In this document: positions 7,886 to 17,903 of the stretch, piece by piece
How the letters are laid out: the number at the start of each line of letters is the position of its first letter
Numbering within the stretch: position 1 is the first letter of the stretch
From: an uncultured Steroidobacter sp.
GTDB taxonomy: Bacteria > Pseudomonadota > Gammaproteobacteria > Steroidobacterales > Steroidobacteraceae
DNA length: 64,000 bases
Direction of reading: 5' to 3'
NCBI RefSeq assembly: GCF_937958065.1
Contig: NZ_CALFXI010000002.1
Coordinates: forward strand, 1-64,000
The notes under the pieces: generated by a model
What the model was told of the DNA's origin: nothing
The model's database searches: none
The model's input: only the letters and a program-made list of their open reading frames with translations
Made by a program: the position numbers and the translations under genes

Positions 7886-9733
7886 TCAATCCAATCCCTT
7901 CCAGCAATGCAACTGCGCCAGCTCGATGGCGCTGCGACGGCGCAGGCGCCAGTGGCGCTCGCGCTGTTCACGTTCACGGCGTAGCTCGGGCCAGCGCTCG
8001 AGATACGCCGCGAGCACTTTGCGATCCGGCGAGTAGCGAGCAAAGGCCTCGGCATGCGCCGCACGCAGCGCTATGGCGCCGTTGTAACCACCGAAGCCCT
8101 GAGTCGCGCACAGCGCTCCGCCATCGCCGCTGCCGATCACGGGCGCCGATTGCAGCTTGAACGACTCGGCGGCCGCGCCCAGATCCGGATCCAGATGCCG
8201 CAACGTCGGCACGCCCACTGCCGGTTTGCCGAGCAGGAACTGCAGCGCCTGCGACACGGCCTTCAATCCCGTTTCGCCCATGGTGTGACCATCGCCCACC
8301 GCCTTTGGCGTGCCCACCGCCATGATCGGCAATGTGCCTTTGATGCCTTGTCGTTCCGCCGCCGCTGAACGTGCGTTCGCGGCCGTCGTGAGGTCGGTCT
8401 TGGAATTGGTGCGCGTGCCGGTAGCGTGCGCGACGAGATATTGGAAGTCGGATGCGGCATAACCGTGCCCGCGCCAGGCGAGCTCGAGCGCGTGCATGAG
8501 CGCGTTCTCGCCGCCGAAGCCGACGCCGGCGAAGTGCGCTTTGCCGCCCGCCTCGCCGCTCTGGCCCCAGCCGACGATGATGGAAGTGATATCCAGGAAG
8601 TTACGCAGCGCGAAGTCGAGCGTGGTCACGATCAGGCCCGAGCCGCCCTCGCCCACCACTGTGCCGTTCGCGTCGATGTCGAACGGCGCCAGGCTGTCCG
8701 CGACCGAGCGCTGTTCGGCCGGGCTGCGGCCGGCGTTGAGTGCTTCCAGCTTGCCGCGGGTCATCAGCGCACCCGGGCCGAAGGCATCGAGAATCTGCCA
8801 GTTCGGGCGAGTGGCCGCATCGGCCGCGGTCCACAACACCAGCTGCGGACGCTGGTAGCCCGGATAGTCGAGCACCATCTGCGGCGCGAACTCGGAGAAC
8901 ACGATGGAGCTGGACGCGCACGCGCCGACCGCGTTCAGCGGCGTTTGCGGCACGCGCATGAACCCGCTGGCCGAGCGCAACGAGTCGAGCAACTCGGGAT
9001 GTTTCAGCGACTTGCTGAGCGAGTACGACGGCGCAAGCATGGTCGACAGCAGGGCCGGGCCGTGCGACGAGAGCGAGTTCGCCAGGCGCATGGCGAATTT
9101 GTCGCGCAGCTTGTCGTTCTCCGGCGTGACCGAGCCGGCCGGCCGCAGTTGGCCGTGCGCATCCAGGCCTGGGAACGCCGTCGCGCCGGCGACGCGGAAC
9201 TCATATGGATTCGGGATCAGCTCGGCCAGCGACACGGGCAGCGCCGCCAGCGCGCCCAAGCCGCTGTAGGCAAATAGCTGGGACTGCAACGACGGGCCGA
9301 GCCGCGGATCGTCGTCGAACAGGCCATACATGTCCTTGAGCGCCGAATCGCGGACATCGCGATACGTGAGGCCGGCGAGCTTGCGCAGGCCGCCGCGATC
9401 GAAGTCATGAGGCAGGGAAGCGGCAACGTCCGTAACCACGGCATTGCCGAGCGCCGTCAGCTCATCGATGTAACGGATGCCGAGCGACGCGCGCAGCTGC
9501 TTGCCGTGCAGCCGCTCGATTTCCTCGATGCTGGTGCTCTCGCCATTGATCCAGCGCAGCTTCAGCGAGCCGTCGAGCTGCGGATCGACATCGATCAGCC
9601 CTGCGTCGAACGCCGCGAACGCGATGAATTCCGGCGCGCCGAGGACGCGCGCGCGATAGGTTTCCGTGCTGCCCACTGCAGAAATCGAGCAGGGCGTTCC
9701 TACCGTGACTAGAACTTTATCGGCCGTGAGCAC
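7886..9733 (-). CDS. Long beta-ketoacyl synthase family protein (615 aa)
   Basis: A stand-alone ketosynthase of the thiolase fold. The nucleophile Cys is in AVGACASSS. The first catalytic His is in VAHATGTRTNSKTD and the second in VGDGHTMGETGLKAV, with PKAVGDGH supplying the Lys. The closing FGGYNGAIAL motif is present. At 615 residues it is about 200 longer than FabB/FabF. The extra length is an N-terminal region of about 190 residues and a basic C-terminal tail. Lys and His are one residue further apart than in the usual KSMIGH-type motif. The start is a GTG at 9733. No acyl carrier protein or ketoreductase gene is adjacent, so the pathway (fatty acid, polyene or lipid) is unknown. Confidence 0.8.
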   Translation of the reverse strand: MLTADKVLVTVGTPCSISAVGSTETYRARVLGAPEFIAFAAFDAGLIDVDPQLDGSLKLRWINGESTSIEEIERLHGKQLRASLGIRYIDELTALGNAVVTDVAASLPHDFDRGGLRKLAGLTYRDVRDSALKDMYGLFDDDPRLGPSLQSQLFAYSGLGALAALPVSLAELIPNPYEFRVAGATAFPGLDAHGQLRPAGSVTPENDKLRDKFAMRLANSLSSHGPALLSTMLAPSYSLSKSLKHPELLDSLRSASGFMRVPQTPLNAVGACASSSIVFSEFAPQMVLDYPGYQRPQLVLWTAADAATRPNWQILDAFGPGALMTRGKLEALNAGRSPAEQRSVADSLAPFDIDANGTVVGEGGSGLIVTTLDFALRNFLDITSIIVGWGQSGEAGGKAHFAGVGFGGENALMHALELAWRGHGYAASDFQYLVAHATGTRTNSKTDLTTAANARSAAAERQGIKGTLPIMAVGTPKAVGDGHTMGETGLKAVSQALQFLLGKPAVGVPTLRHLDPDLGAAAESFKLQSAPVIGSGDGGALCATQGFGGYNGAIALRAAHAEAFARYSPDRKVLAAYLERWPELRREREQRERHWRLRRRSAIELAQLHCWKGLD

Positions 9734-9819
9734 AGGGTTTCCAGAACTCCAACACCAGGACGGGAAGAATACACTTCAGCGCCACAGGTTGCTGCAACGC
9801 GCGGACTTCCACAATCGAT

Positions 9820-9845
9820 TACCGGGGTCTGCGGATACCCCGGTA
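9820..9845. other. GC-rich hairpin downstream of fbp
   Basis: A stem of TACCGGGGT with ACCCCGGTA around an 8-base loop lies in the 164-base gap between the fbp stop and the ketosynthase start. There is no U-tract on either strand, so it is a possible fbp mRNA 3' hairpin and not a clear intrinsic terminator. Confidence 0.4.
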
Positions 9846-9897
9846 CGGTGGAAAGGAGTCTGGCGCGGCGGGAGCTGGAGTCGGCCCCTGCCGCTTC

Positions 9898-10914
9898 TCA
9901 CAAATGCGCGGCGACCTGATCCACTTCCTCGCTGCTGCCGATGATGACCGGCACGCGCTGATGGATATCGGTGGGGCGCACGTCGAGGATACGCTCGCCC
10001 GGGGCGCTCAGCGCCTTGCCGCCGGCCTGTTCGACGATCATGGCCATGGGATTGGCTTCGTACATCAGCCGCAGCTTGCCCTTGGGCGCCTTGCGGGTCG
10101 GCGGATACATGAACACACCGCCTTGCAACAGGATGCGGTGAACGTCCGCGACCATGGCGCCGGCATAGCGGCTGGAGTAACCGCGCTCCTGCGCCCACGA
10201 CAGATACTTCTGATAGCCCTCGGGGAAGCTGAGCCGATTGCCTTCGTTCACCGAGTAGCACTTGTTGGTCTTCGGAATTTGCATGCCCCGCGCCACGCGG
10301 ATGAACGCGCCGTACGCGGGATCCAGCACGAACATATCCACGCCCAGGCCGATGGTCAGCACGAACACTGTCGAGGAGCCATACAGCACATAGCCGGCCG
10401 CAACCTGCTCGGCACCACACTGCAGCAGCGAAGCTTGCGGATCCGGCGAGCGTCGGTCCTTGCGCAGGATGGAGAAAATGGTGCCGACGGCGCCGCAGAC
10501 ATCCAGATTCGACGAGCCGTCCAAGGGATCGAACAGCACGCAGTACTTGCGCTCGGCCGAATCGTCGGTGCGCAGGATCACCGGCTCCTCGTTCTCTTCG
10601 GAGGCGACGATGGCCACGCCTTCGCGGCCGCCCAGGGTGCGCAACAGGATGTCGTTGGCGATGACGTCCAGCTTCTGCTGCTGCTCGCCCTGCACGTTCT
10701 GATTGCCGACCGTGCCCAGCACGTCGTCGAGCCGCGCGCGGCGCACATGCGACGCGATCATCTTCGCCGAGATCGCCAGCGCCGACAGGATCCAGGAGAA
10801 CTGGCCGCTGGCTTCTGGATATCGGCTCTGCTGCTGCAGGATGTGAGCCTGCAGCGTGACGATCTCGTTGGAGCGGGCAGGCGTGTCGACGGGCGTATCG
10901 ATCATGGCGGACAT
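9898..10914 (-). CDS. fbp: Fructose-1,6-bisphosphatase, class I
   Basis: Hydrolyses fructose 1,6-bisphosphate to fructose 6-phosphate in gluconeogenesis. The 338-residue length is typical of class I enzymes. Metal and substrate motifs are EENEEP, FDPLDGSSN (metal-binding DPLDGSS), and KGKLRLMYEANPMAMIVEQAGG near the C-terminus. The start at 10914 gives an N-terminal helix containing LQAHILQQQ, as expected. Flanking genes run in the same direction but are well spaced, so it is probably monocistronic. Confidence 0.95.
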   Translation of the reverse strand: MSAMIDTPVDTPARSNEIVTLQAHILQQQSRYPEASGQFSWILSALAISAKMIASHVRRARLDDVLGTVGNQNVQGEQQQKLDVIANDILLRTLGGREGVAIVASEENEEPVILRTDDSAERKYCVLFDPLDGSSNLDVCGAVGTIFSILRKDRRSPDPQASLLQCGAEQVAAGYVLYGSSTVFVLTIGLGVDMFVLDPAYGAFIRVARGMQIPKTNKCYSVNEGNRLSFPEGYQKYLSWAQERGYSSRYAGAMVADVHRILLQGGVFMYPPTRKAPKGKLRLMYEANPMAMIVEQAGGKALSAPGERILDVRPTDIHQRVPVIIGSSEEVDQVAAHL

Positions 10915-11080
10915 GCGGCGATGGACTCTGACTTCTGGTTCGTTGAAATGGACCCTTGGGTCCGCGGCGTCAGTCGAAATGTATCATCACGAAACAATGT
11001 TCCGCGGAACGGCGTCGCTTGATAACGCTGTCCACCGAAACTAACTGATCAATGAACTGTGGCGGCGTCGCTGGATGGCG

Positions 11081-12328
11081 TCAGGCGGCCTCGGTGCGCG
11101 CGCGTTTGCGAGGCACGCGGAACGCACCCGTCTTGAGCGTCGCGTATTCGCGATCCATCACGACGGTGCGATTGCGGCCGCCTTCTTTCGCCGCATACAG
11201 CGCTTCGTCGGCGAGCTGGATCAAGCCGTCGTGATTCCGGCCGGCTTGCGGCTCGACACACGCGGCGCCGATGCTCACGGTGACGAACGGACCGACGGAC
11301 GATGCCGGGTGAGGAATCTGCAGCGCCGCCAGATTGGCGTGCAGCTCGCGGCACAACTCTTCGACGCGATCGCGCTGCACGTCGAACAACAGCACGACGA
11401 ACTCCTCGCCACCGTAACGGGCGGCGACGTCCAGGGGGCGCCGCGCCGACTGAGCGATGACGCTCGCAACGCGTGCCAGGCAGTGATCGCCCGCCTGATG
11501 GCCGGCGTGATCGTTGAACGCCTTGAAATGATCCAGATCCACCAGCAGCAGCGCGACCGGCGCGCGCGTGCGGATCGCTTGATTCCACAAGCGCTCGATG
11601 TGCGCGTCGAACATGCGACGGTTGCCGATGTTGGTCAGCGCGTCACGATGCACCGAGTCGGTCAGCATCATGTTGCGGAACCAGTTTAAGCGCTGCGTGC
11701 GCGAGAAGCTGTAATGAAAGAAAAATCCCAGCACCAGTGCACAGCTGGTCATGGCCAGATCGAACAGTCGCTGGCCGGTGTTCAGGTCGGCGAGCCAGCC
11801 GGTCAACCCGTACGCAACGACGATCGCGCTCGCGGTAATCGTCGCCTGAGCCTGCATCATGCCGAACAGCATGTACGCCGAGAGCACCAGCATGGGCAGC
11901 ACCGAGCTGAGCGAATATCCCTGCTGATGCATCAGCAGGTCGCAGGCGACGATGCACAGGCTCTGCAACAGCGCCACCGCCGGCGCCGCAACCGTCAGCC
12001 AGCGCGAATACAGTTTGGTATAGGTCACGAGCAGCATCGCCGTGCAGGTGGGCAACAGCACGCCGAAGCGCAGCAGATCGACGATGACCATCTGATCCGG
12101 CGCGAACAGAGTTTCGCGCAATGCGCGAAATGGACCGCCCGCCATGGACACGATGAGCAGCAGCCCCATCGCCGGCAGCATGGTGTACTTCACGCGCTCG
12201 CGCACATGATCGGTATGCCAGTTGCGGTACTGGCTCTCGAGCGGCTCGGCGAAGGAAAGCGGCGGCAACAGCTTCGCGAAGCGCTCGCGTAGCCAGTTGC
12301 GATGCCTGGTTCGGGACGGGGTTTTCAT
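11081..12328 (-). CDS. Diguanylate cyclase with six-helix membrane domain
   Basis: A 415-residue protein. Six hydrophobic segments between about residues 45 and 210 form an integral membrane sensor (MASE-like), followed by a GGDEF domain. The catalytic motif is GGEEF, an active variant, with inhibitory-site RPLD five residues before it. The C-terminal tail is basic (VPRKRARTEA). The ATG at 12328 is chosen over the GTG two codons upstream; neither has a strong Shine-Dalgarno. A CRP/Clp-like site about 120 bases upstream may control it, the divergent gene, or both. Confidence 0.92.
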   Translation of the reverse strand: MKTPSRTRHRNWLRERFAKLLPPLSFAEPLESQYRNWHTDHVRERVKYTMLPAMGLLLIVSMAGGPFRALRETLFAPDQMVIVDLLRFGVLLPTCTAMLLVTYTKLYSRWLTVAAPAVALLQSLCIVACDLLMHQQGYSLSSVLPMLVLSAYMLFGMMQAQATITASAIVVAYGLTGWLADLNTGQRLFDLAMTSCALVLGFFFHYSFSRTQRLNWFRNMMLTDSVHRDALTNIGNRRMFDAHIERLWNQAIRTRAPVALLLVDLDHFKAFNDHAGHQAGDHCLARVASVIAQSARRPLDVAARYGGEEFVVLLFDVQRDRVEELCRELHANLAALQIPHPASSVGPFVTVSIGAACVEPQAGRNHDGLIQLADEALYAAKEGGRNRTVVMDREYATLKTGAFRVPRKRARTEAA

Positions 12329-12449
12329 GTGCACGGAGGTAGGTTAATCCTGTACGTGCCCTCGGGACTTGGACGAAAATCACGTTGCGCGCCGTACCCT
12401 CACAGCATGCGTCGCAAATCGGCGCGGAAGCGGATTTGGAGGGAAGAAT

Positions 12450-12465
12450 TGTGACCCGGGTCACA
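12450..12465. promoter_or_regulatory. CRP/Clp-like binding site
   Basis: TGTGACCCGGGTCACA is a perfect 16-bp palindrome fitting the CRP consensus TGTGA-N6-TCACA, with the usual A/T-rich flanks (GAAT before, TTTG after). It lies in the 332-base divergent gap between a diguanylate cyclase (start 12328) and the GIN-domain lipoprotein gene (start 12661). In Xanthomonas the CRP homologue Clp binds the same motif and responds to c-di-GMP. The rest of the gap shows no gene I can support. Confidence 0.6.
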
Positions 12466-12660
12466 TTTGACGGCCGCTGCCGGGCTCCGGGCGCACCTTC
12501 GCACACCCTTCGGGGCGTCAGCCATGAAGCAATCGTGCTTTAGCCGCGGTGCCCGACTCACCGGCGCCGGGCCGCCGTTCGCCGGCATGCCCTTCCGCCG
12601 GAGCGCCCGCTCGGCCCATCATGAATACAGGGGCTATGTAAAATTCCACGAGGTCGCGTG

Positions 12661-13455
12661 ATGAACAACCTTCCCATGCTCGGCGGGCTGGCGACGATCG
12701 CGCTGCTGCTCAGTGGCTGTGGCAGCCACGACGGCGGTGATGCCGGCCCCACGGTGAGCGAGCGTCGCGATCTCGGATCCTTCGACTCCATCAATCTGGA
12801 GGGCGCGGCCCGGCTGGAGATCAAGATAGGCGAGCCGCTCTCGGTCGTGGTGAGCGGCAATCAGGCTGCGGTAGGCCGGGTGGAAACAAACGTCAGCGGC
12901 GACACGCTGCACATCAAGAACAAGGCGCGCGACTGGGTCATTCACAATCGCTCGCGCCTGACGGTGCAAATCACCTTGCCCAAGCTCGACTCCCTGGAGC
13001 TGGAAGGTGGCAACGACGTGAGCGTGGCCGGACTGCATGGCGGCGACACGACGATCGAGGCGACTGGCGCCGCAAACATCCACGCGCATGGCGAGCTGGA
13101 TGGGTTGACCGTGCGCCTGGCGGGTGCAGGCCACGCCGATCTGAGCAAGCTTGCGGTCGTCGACGCGAAAGTGACTGTCGATGGTGTCGGCAGCGTGATC
13201 GTGAATCCCCGCGAATCGCTCGATGCAACCATGAACGGCGTCGGCGCGATCTTCTACACAGGCTCGCCGCACAGGGTGAATACGCGGATGAATGGGTTGG
13301 GCACCATCGCCCGCCAGGATTCGGGCGAGCAGTCGAGCAGCCAGCCCGAGCCAGAAACGAAAGCGCCGTCCGCGCCGGGTCTACCGGACGTGGAGCGCGA
13401 AGCTCCGAAACAGGAACCGGTGGATCACAAGGGCGGCCGCATCGTCGTCATCTGA
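12661..13455 (+). CDS. Lipoprotein with DUF2807 (head GIN) domain
   Basis: A 264-residue predicted lipoprotein. The N-terminal signal ends in the lipobox LLSGC. The main body is a right-handed beta-helix-like DUF2807/GIN domain starting at RRDLGSFDSINLEG, with repeated short strands such as LEGGNDVSVAGLHGG and TGAANIHAHGELDGL. The last 55 residues are a Pro/Glu/Lys-rich tail (PEPETKAPSAPGLP). Members of this family are often called putative adhesin-head proteins, but the function is not established. Start ATG 12661 has GAGG about 7 bases upstream. Its stop directly abuts the stop of the convergent lhr gene. Confidence 0.82.
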   Translation: MNNLPMLGGLATIALLLSGCGSHDGGDAGPTVSERRDLGSFDSINLEGAARLEIKIGEPLSVVVSGNQAAVGRVETNVSGDTLHIKNKARDWVIHNRSRLTVQITLPKLDSLELEGGNDVSVAGLHGGDTTIEATGAANIHAHGELDGLTVRLAGAGHADLSKLAVVDAKVTVDGVGSVIVNPRESLDATMNGVGAIFYTGSPHRVNTRMNGLGTIARQDSGEQSSSQPEPETKAPSAPGLPDVEREAPKQEPVDHKGGRIVVI

Positions 13456-16400
13456 TTACGCGAGATCCGCGAGCGGCGCCGGCACCTGTCGCCTCAACAA
13501 GGCGCCGCGAACCTGCCACTGCTCGGCAGGATCGAGCTGCTCGACGAACTTCACCTCGCCGCCGACGTACAGGGCCGCCGGCACGCCGTCTCGATACAAC
13601 ACACGATTGCCCGTCAGCGCGGGCAGGCGGCCACCCGGCGTCAGGATGCCGACCAGATTCAGCGGATCGGCGGCTGACAGTGAAACCAGCTGCAAATCGT
13701 TGTCGCGCCGGCGCACCTCGCGCAGTTGGCCGATCGCTTCCGGCAACGCGAACTGCTCACCAGAGAAACCAGCGACGAAACGTCCGCCGCGAATCTCGCC
13801 GCGCGCCTCCAGGCGACGCAGGCACATCACCAGATCACGCCACGGCGGCAGCCAGTCGGCCTCTCGCTCCAGCAACTTCCAGAACACGACGCCCCAGCGC
13901 CTCAGCAGCGTGCGACAGATGTGCTCGACGGCTTCGTCGTTGCGTGGCGGCACGGCCCTGGCATCGTCGAGCTTTGTTTCTTTCCTTCGGACCAATGCCC
14001 AGCGTCCCGCATCCTGCATGCCGAAAATGGCGATGCGGCGTTGCCGGCGACGATCGCGTGCGCTGTTGCGGCGTCTGTCCGCTGGCATCAGCAAGGCGCG
14101 CAAACCACCGAAGCTGTCCGAGTTCACCAGGCCGAGCGCGACCAACTCGCCGAGCGCTTCTTCCACCTGCACCGGCAGCAGGCCGACGTGATCCACGATC
14201 TCGTCGTAAAACGACGCGCCGTTCTCGTCGATGTATTCCGCGACCCGGCGCGCCTTGTCCGTGAGCTGCGATCGTTCGATATTGCTGGAGAACTGCGACC
14301 ACTGTTTCACATTTCGCCGCGGCAGCAATGCGATGGGTGTTGAACGCACGGGCGCGGCGCCCCGCTCCGAATCTCCACTGCGAGTCGCCAGCCGCGTCCA
14401 GACGATACGACCGGCGAGACATTGCTCATCCAGCCAGGCAGGTTCGTATTCGGCGATGCGCGCCGGCAATATTTCTGTTTCCCAGGCGCCCGCCGGAGCA
14501 TCGAACCCTTCCAGTTGCGCCAGCACGGCCGGCACCGAATCCGGTCCCTGCATGCGATGATTCGGCGTAACGCGTTGCCAATCGAACAGGAAACGCAGGA
14601 AGTCGCGCGCCTGTACCGGCTCGATCTCGGCACGCAGCCGCTTGACGGTGTAGCGGTGGATGCGGGCCAGCAAGCGGCGATCGCACCACTGAACGGTGCC
14701 CGCCGCTTCGTCGGGATCGAAGGTGCCGCGCATCGCAGTGCCTTCGGCTTCGAGGGCCAACAGTGCGCTATTGACGTCTTCGACGCTTCCGCCGAACGAG
14801 GTGGCGAGTCGTGCGGCGGTAGTGGGGCCGAGTCCCTCGAGTCTTCCACGCACGATCTCTCGTGCCGCTTCCTCTCGTTCGCGTTTGACCGCATACGCGG
14901 CGGGCACGACGACCGGCGGATCCATGGAAACATTCGGGAACAGCGCTTCGAAGTACGGTACGCGCTCGGTGGCGACGAAAATGGTCGCGCCGCCGACGTT
15001 GAGCCTGGTCAACCGCCGCTGTGTGATGAGCTCGTGGCACAGCGCCGGCCAGCCCGGCTGGCTTTCGACCTCCTCCTGCATCATGAAGGTCAGCCAGAGC
15101 AACGCATCGTGCAGCTGATCGGCATTGCCTGCGTCGGGCCAGGCTTCTTCTCGAACGCGAGCGATCGCGGCCGGATCGAGCTTGCCCAGGTCGGCCGCGG
15201 ATTGCGGATCCATCCAGCGGCGGCTCATTACCGCCTGGGTTCGTCGCTCTTCCAGCGGCGCGTCGTCGAGATACGCGTACGGGCGCGCATTCAATACTTC
15301 CAACGCCAGCGGCGAGGGTTCGGTGAGGTCGCGTGCTTCGACCTTGATCTCCTGCTCGGTCAGCGCTCGCAGCAGCCGCTCGAAGCCTTCGATGTCCATG
15401 GCTTCTTCCAGGCAGTCGCGCACGGTCTGCTGAACCAGCGGATGATCGGGCACGATGATGTCGCCGACGATGTTCTCGCCGCACGCCACCTGGTCTGGGA
15501 ACACCGACGCGAGCAGATCTTCCGCGTTCATGCGCGCGATCTGGGGCGGCACTTTCTTGCCACCGCGGAATCGCGGCAATGCCAGTGCGATCGATGCGCC
15601 CCAGCGCCAACGCGTGTTGAACATCGGCGCGTCGAGCATGGCTTGGATGAGAATGTCGCGTGCGGTGTTCGGATGCAGATACTTCGCCACATCCAACAGC
15701 TCGAAACTGTGGGAGCCGGTCAGCGACAGGATGATGGAGTCTTCGGTGGCCGCGGCCTGCAGCTCGAAATTGAACGAGCGACAGAAACGTTTGCGCAGCG
15801 CCAGGCCCCAGGCGCGATTGATCCGGCTGCCGAAGGGCGAATGAATCACCAGCTGCATGCCGCCGGATTCGTCGAAAAAGCGTTCGAAGATCACTTTCTT
15901 CTGCGTGGGCAGCGAGCCGAGCGCGGCGTGCGCCGAGGCTAGATACGCAACCAGCTGGCCGGCGGCAATCTCACCGATGCCGACTTCTTCGGTCAGCCAC
16001 TGAGATGCACTCGACCGGGCGGTGTCGCCGTTGAAAGCATGATCGTCGAGGCGACTCTCGAGCTCTTCACGCAGACGCGACACCGAGATCGACAGCTCGT
16101 CGGTTCGGCCCGGCGCCTCGCCAAACCAGAACGGAATGCTGGGTGGCTCGCCTTTCGCGTCCTCCACGCGCACCGTGTTGCGCTCCACGCGCAGGATGCG
16201 ATACGACGAATTGCCGAGCTGGAAGATGTCGCCCGACATGCTCTCGACCGCGAAGTCCTCGTTCAGCGTGCCGACCATGACGCCTTCCGGCTCCAGCATC
16301 ACTTGATAATCGGCCGTGTCCGGAATCGCGCCGCCCGAGGTGATCGCGGTAAGGCGGGCACCTTTGCGGCCTTTGATGAGGTGATTGACCGCATCGTGAT

Positions 16401-17844
16401 ACAGCAGCGCGCCGTGGCGACCACGACGGGTCGTGAACCCTTCGGCGAGCATGTGCACGATCTCGTTGAACGATTCGCGCGTGACCGTCTTGTACGGGTA
16501 GGCGTGTCGGATCAGGTCGAACAGTTCCTGCTCGGTGCACTCGCGTGCAGCCGCTTCAGCAACGATTTGTTGAGACAGCACATCGATCGGTGCTACGGGA
16601 ATCTTCAGCCGATCCAGCTCGCCTCGCCGCACGCTATCGAGCAGCGCCGTGCATTCCACCAGGTCGTCGCGCGACTGCGGAAACAAACGACCTTTGGGGG
16701 TCGCGCCAACCGCGTGGCCGGATCGGCCCACTCGCTGCAGGAATGCGTTGATGGTGCGGGGTGAAGCGATCTGACACACCAGATCGACGTCGCCGATATC
16801 GATGCCCAGCTCCAGAGAAGCGGTCGCGACCAGCGCCTTGAGCTGGCCGTATTTGAGCCGTTGCTCGGCGTCGAAGCGCAGCTCCTTGGCCAGGCTGCCA
16901 TGATGTGCAGTCACTGAGGGCGGCGCACCTTTCGGTTTGTCCTTGTCCAGTCGCTCGGTGAGCTGACGACAGATGCGCTCCGCCGTGCGGCGCGTGTTCA
17001 CGAAGATCAGCGTCGTGCGATGTTCGTTGATGAGCTGCACCAGGCGGTCGTAAACCTGTCCCCAGGTCTCATTCGACATGACCGCTTCCAGCGGCTCCTC
17101 GGGCAACTCGATGGCCAGGTCACGTTTGCGGATATGGCCGCTGTCGACGATGGCGCAATCGGCTTCGCCATTCGGCAGCAGATAACGTCCGCCAACCAGA
17201 AAGCGCGCGACTTCCTCGATGGGCTGCTGAGTCGCAGACAAACCGACCCGGGTGAGCCGGCGCCCAACCAGCGCTTCCAGGCGCTCCAACGAGAGTGACA
17301 AATGCGAGCCGCGCTTGCTGCCCGCGACAGCGTGGATTTCGTCGACGATGACCGTGCGTGTCGTGCTCAACATCTCACGGCCCGATTCCGAGCCGAGCAG
17401 GATGTACAGAGACTCGGGCGTCGTGACCACGATGTGCGGCGGCTTGCGACGCATCTGATTGCGCTCGGCCTGCGGCGTGTCGCCGGTGCGAACCCAGGTG
17501 CGGATATCGACATCGCGCATGCCGTGCTCGAGCAACTTGTCGCGAATCCCGGCGAGCGGCGCTTCGAGGTTGCGATTGATATCGTTCGACAGCGCCTTCA
17601 ACGGCGAGACATAGACGATTCGCGTCTCGTCCGGCAGCCCGAACTGCTCGCCCTCGCGCACCAACTCGTCGATGGCCGCCAGGAACGCGGCGAGCGTCTT
17701 ACCCGAACCGGTCGGTGCCGCGATCAGTACATGTTTTCCCGACTGAATCGCCGGCCACGCATCCGCCTGCGCCGGCGTGGGCGCATGGAATCGGCTGCTG
17801 AACCAGGCGTCGACGGCCGGGTGGAAATAGGGGGTGTGACTCAT
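13456..17844 (-). CDS. lhr: Lhr-type large ATP-dependent helicase
   Basis: A superfamily 2 helicase of about 1,460 residues, the full bacterial Lhr length. Near the N-terminus are the Q-motif-like HAPTPAQADAWPAI, Walker A APTGSGKT and Walker B DEIH. Further motifs are SATQQ and the C-terminal RecA motif LQRVGRSGHAVG. After the winged-helix and Lhr-core beta-barrel (up to about residue 850) comes the long Lhr C-terminal domain found in the DNA repair-associated bacterial forms. The family translocates 3'-5' on single-stranded DNA, and several members are induced by DNA damage. I use the ATG at 17844 because homologues begin shortly before FHPAV; an in-frame ATG at 17862 is the alternative. Confidence 0.93.
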   Translation of the reverse strand: MSHTPYFHPAVDAWFSSRFHAPTPAQADAWPAIQSGKHVLIAAPTGSGKTLAAFLAAIDELVREGEQFGLPDETRIVYVSPLKALSNDINRNLEAPLAGIRDKLLEHGMRDVDIRTWVRTGDTPQAERNQMRRKPPHIVVTTPESLYILLGSESGREMLSTTRTVIVDEIHAVAGSKRGSHLSLSLERLEALVGRRLTRVGLSATQQPIEEVARFLVGGRYLLPNGEADCAIVDSGHIRKRDLAIELPEEPLEAVMSNETWGQVYDRLVQLINEHRTTLIFVNTRRTAERICRQLTERLDKDKPKGAPPSVTAHHGSLAKELRFDAEQRLKYGQLKALVATASLELGIDIGDVDLVCQIASPRTINAFLQRVGRSGHAVGATPKGRLFPQSRDDLVECTALLDSVRRGELDRLKIPVAPIDVLSQQIVAEAAARECTEQELFDLIRHAYPYKTVTRESFNEIVHMLAEGFTTRRGRHGALLYHDAVNHLIKGRKGARLTAITSGGAIPDTADYQVMLEPEGVMVGTLNEDFAVESMSGDIFQLGNSSYRILRVERNTVRVEDAKGEPPSIPFWFGEAPGRTDELSISVSRLREELESRLDDHAFNGDTARSSASQWLTEEVGIGEIAAGQLVAYLASAHAALGSLPTQKKVIFERFFDESGGMQLVIHSPFGSRINRAWGLALRKRFCRSFNFELQAAATEDSIILSLTGSHSFELLDVAKYLHPNTARDILIQAMLDAPMFNTRWRWGASIALALPRFRGGKKVPPQIARMNAEDLLASVFPDQVACGENIVGDIIVPDHPLVQQTVRDCLEEAMDIEGFERLLRALTEQEIKVEARDLTEPSPLALEVLNARPYAYLDDAPLEERRTQAVMSRRWMDPQSAADLGKLDPAAIARVREEAWPDAGNADQLHDALLWLTFMMQEEVESQPGWPALCHELITQRRLTRLNVGGATIFVATERVPYFEALFPNVSMDPPVVVPAAYAVKREREEAAREIVRGRLEGLGPTTAARLATSFGGSVEDVNSALLALEAEGTAMRGTFDPDEAAGTVQWCDRRLLARIHRYTVKRLRAEIEPVQARDFLRFLFDWQRVTPNHRMQGPDSVPAVLAQLEGFDAPAGAWETEILPARIAEYEPAWLDEQCLAGRIVWTRLATRSGDSERGAAPVRSTPIALLPRRNVKQWSQFSSNIERSQLTDKARRVAEYIDENGASFYDEIVDHVGLLPVQVEEALGELVALGLVNSDSFGGLRALLMPADRRRNSARDRRRQRRIAIFGMQDAGRWALVRRKETKLDDARAVPPRNDEAVEHICRTLLRRWGVVFWKLLEREADWLPPWRDLVMCLRRLEARGEIRGGRFVAGFSGEQFALPEAIGQLREVRRRDNDLQLVSLSAADPLNLVGILTPGGRLPALTGNRVLYRDGVPAALYVGGEVKFVEQLDPAEQWQVRGALLRRQVPAPLADLA

Positions 17845-17903
17845 CGGGGTAGTGTCGAGCATACCCCAGACGTTGCGAACGATGACCTGAGTTCAAGGGC
17901 GCT

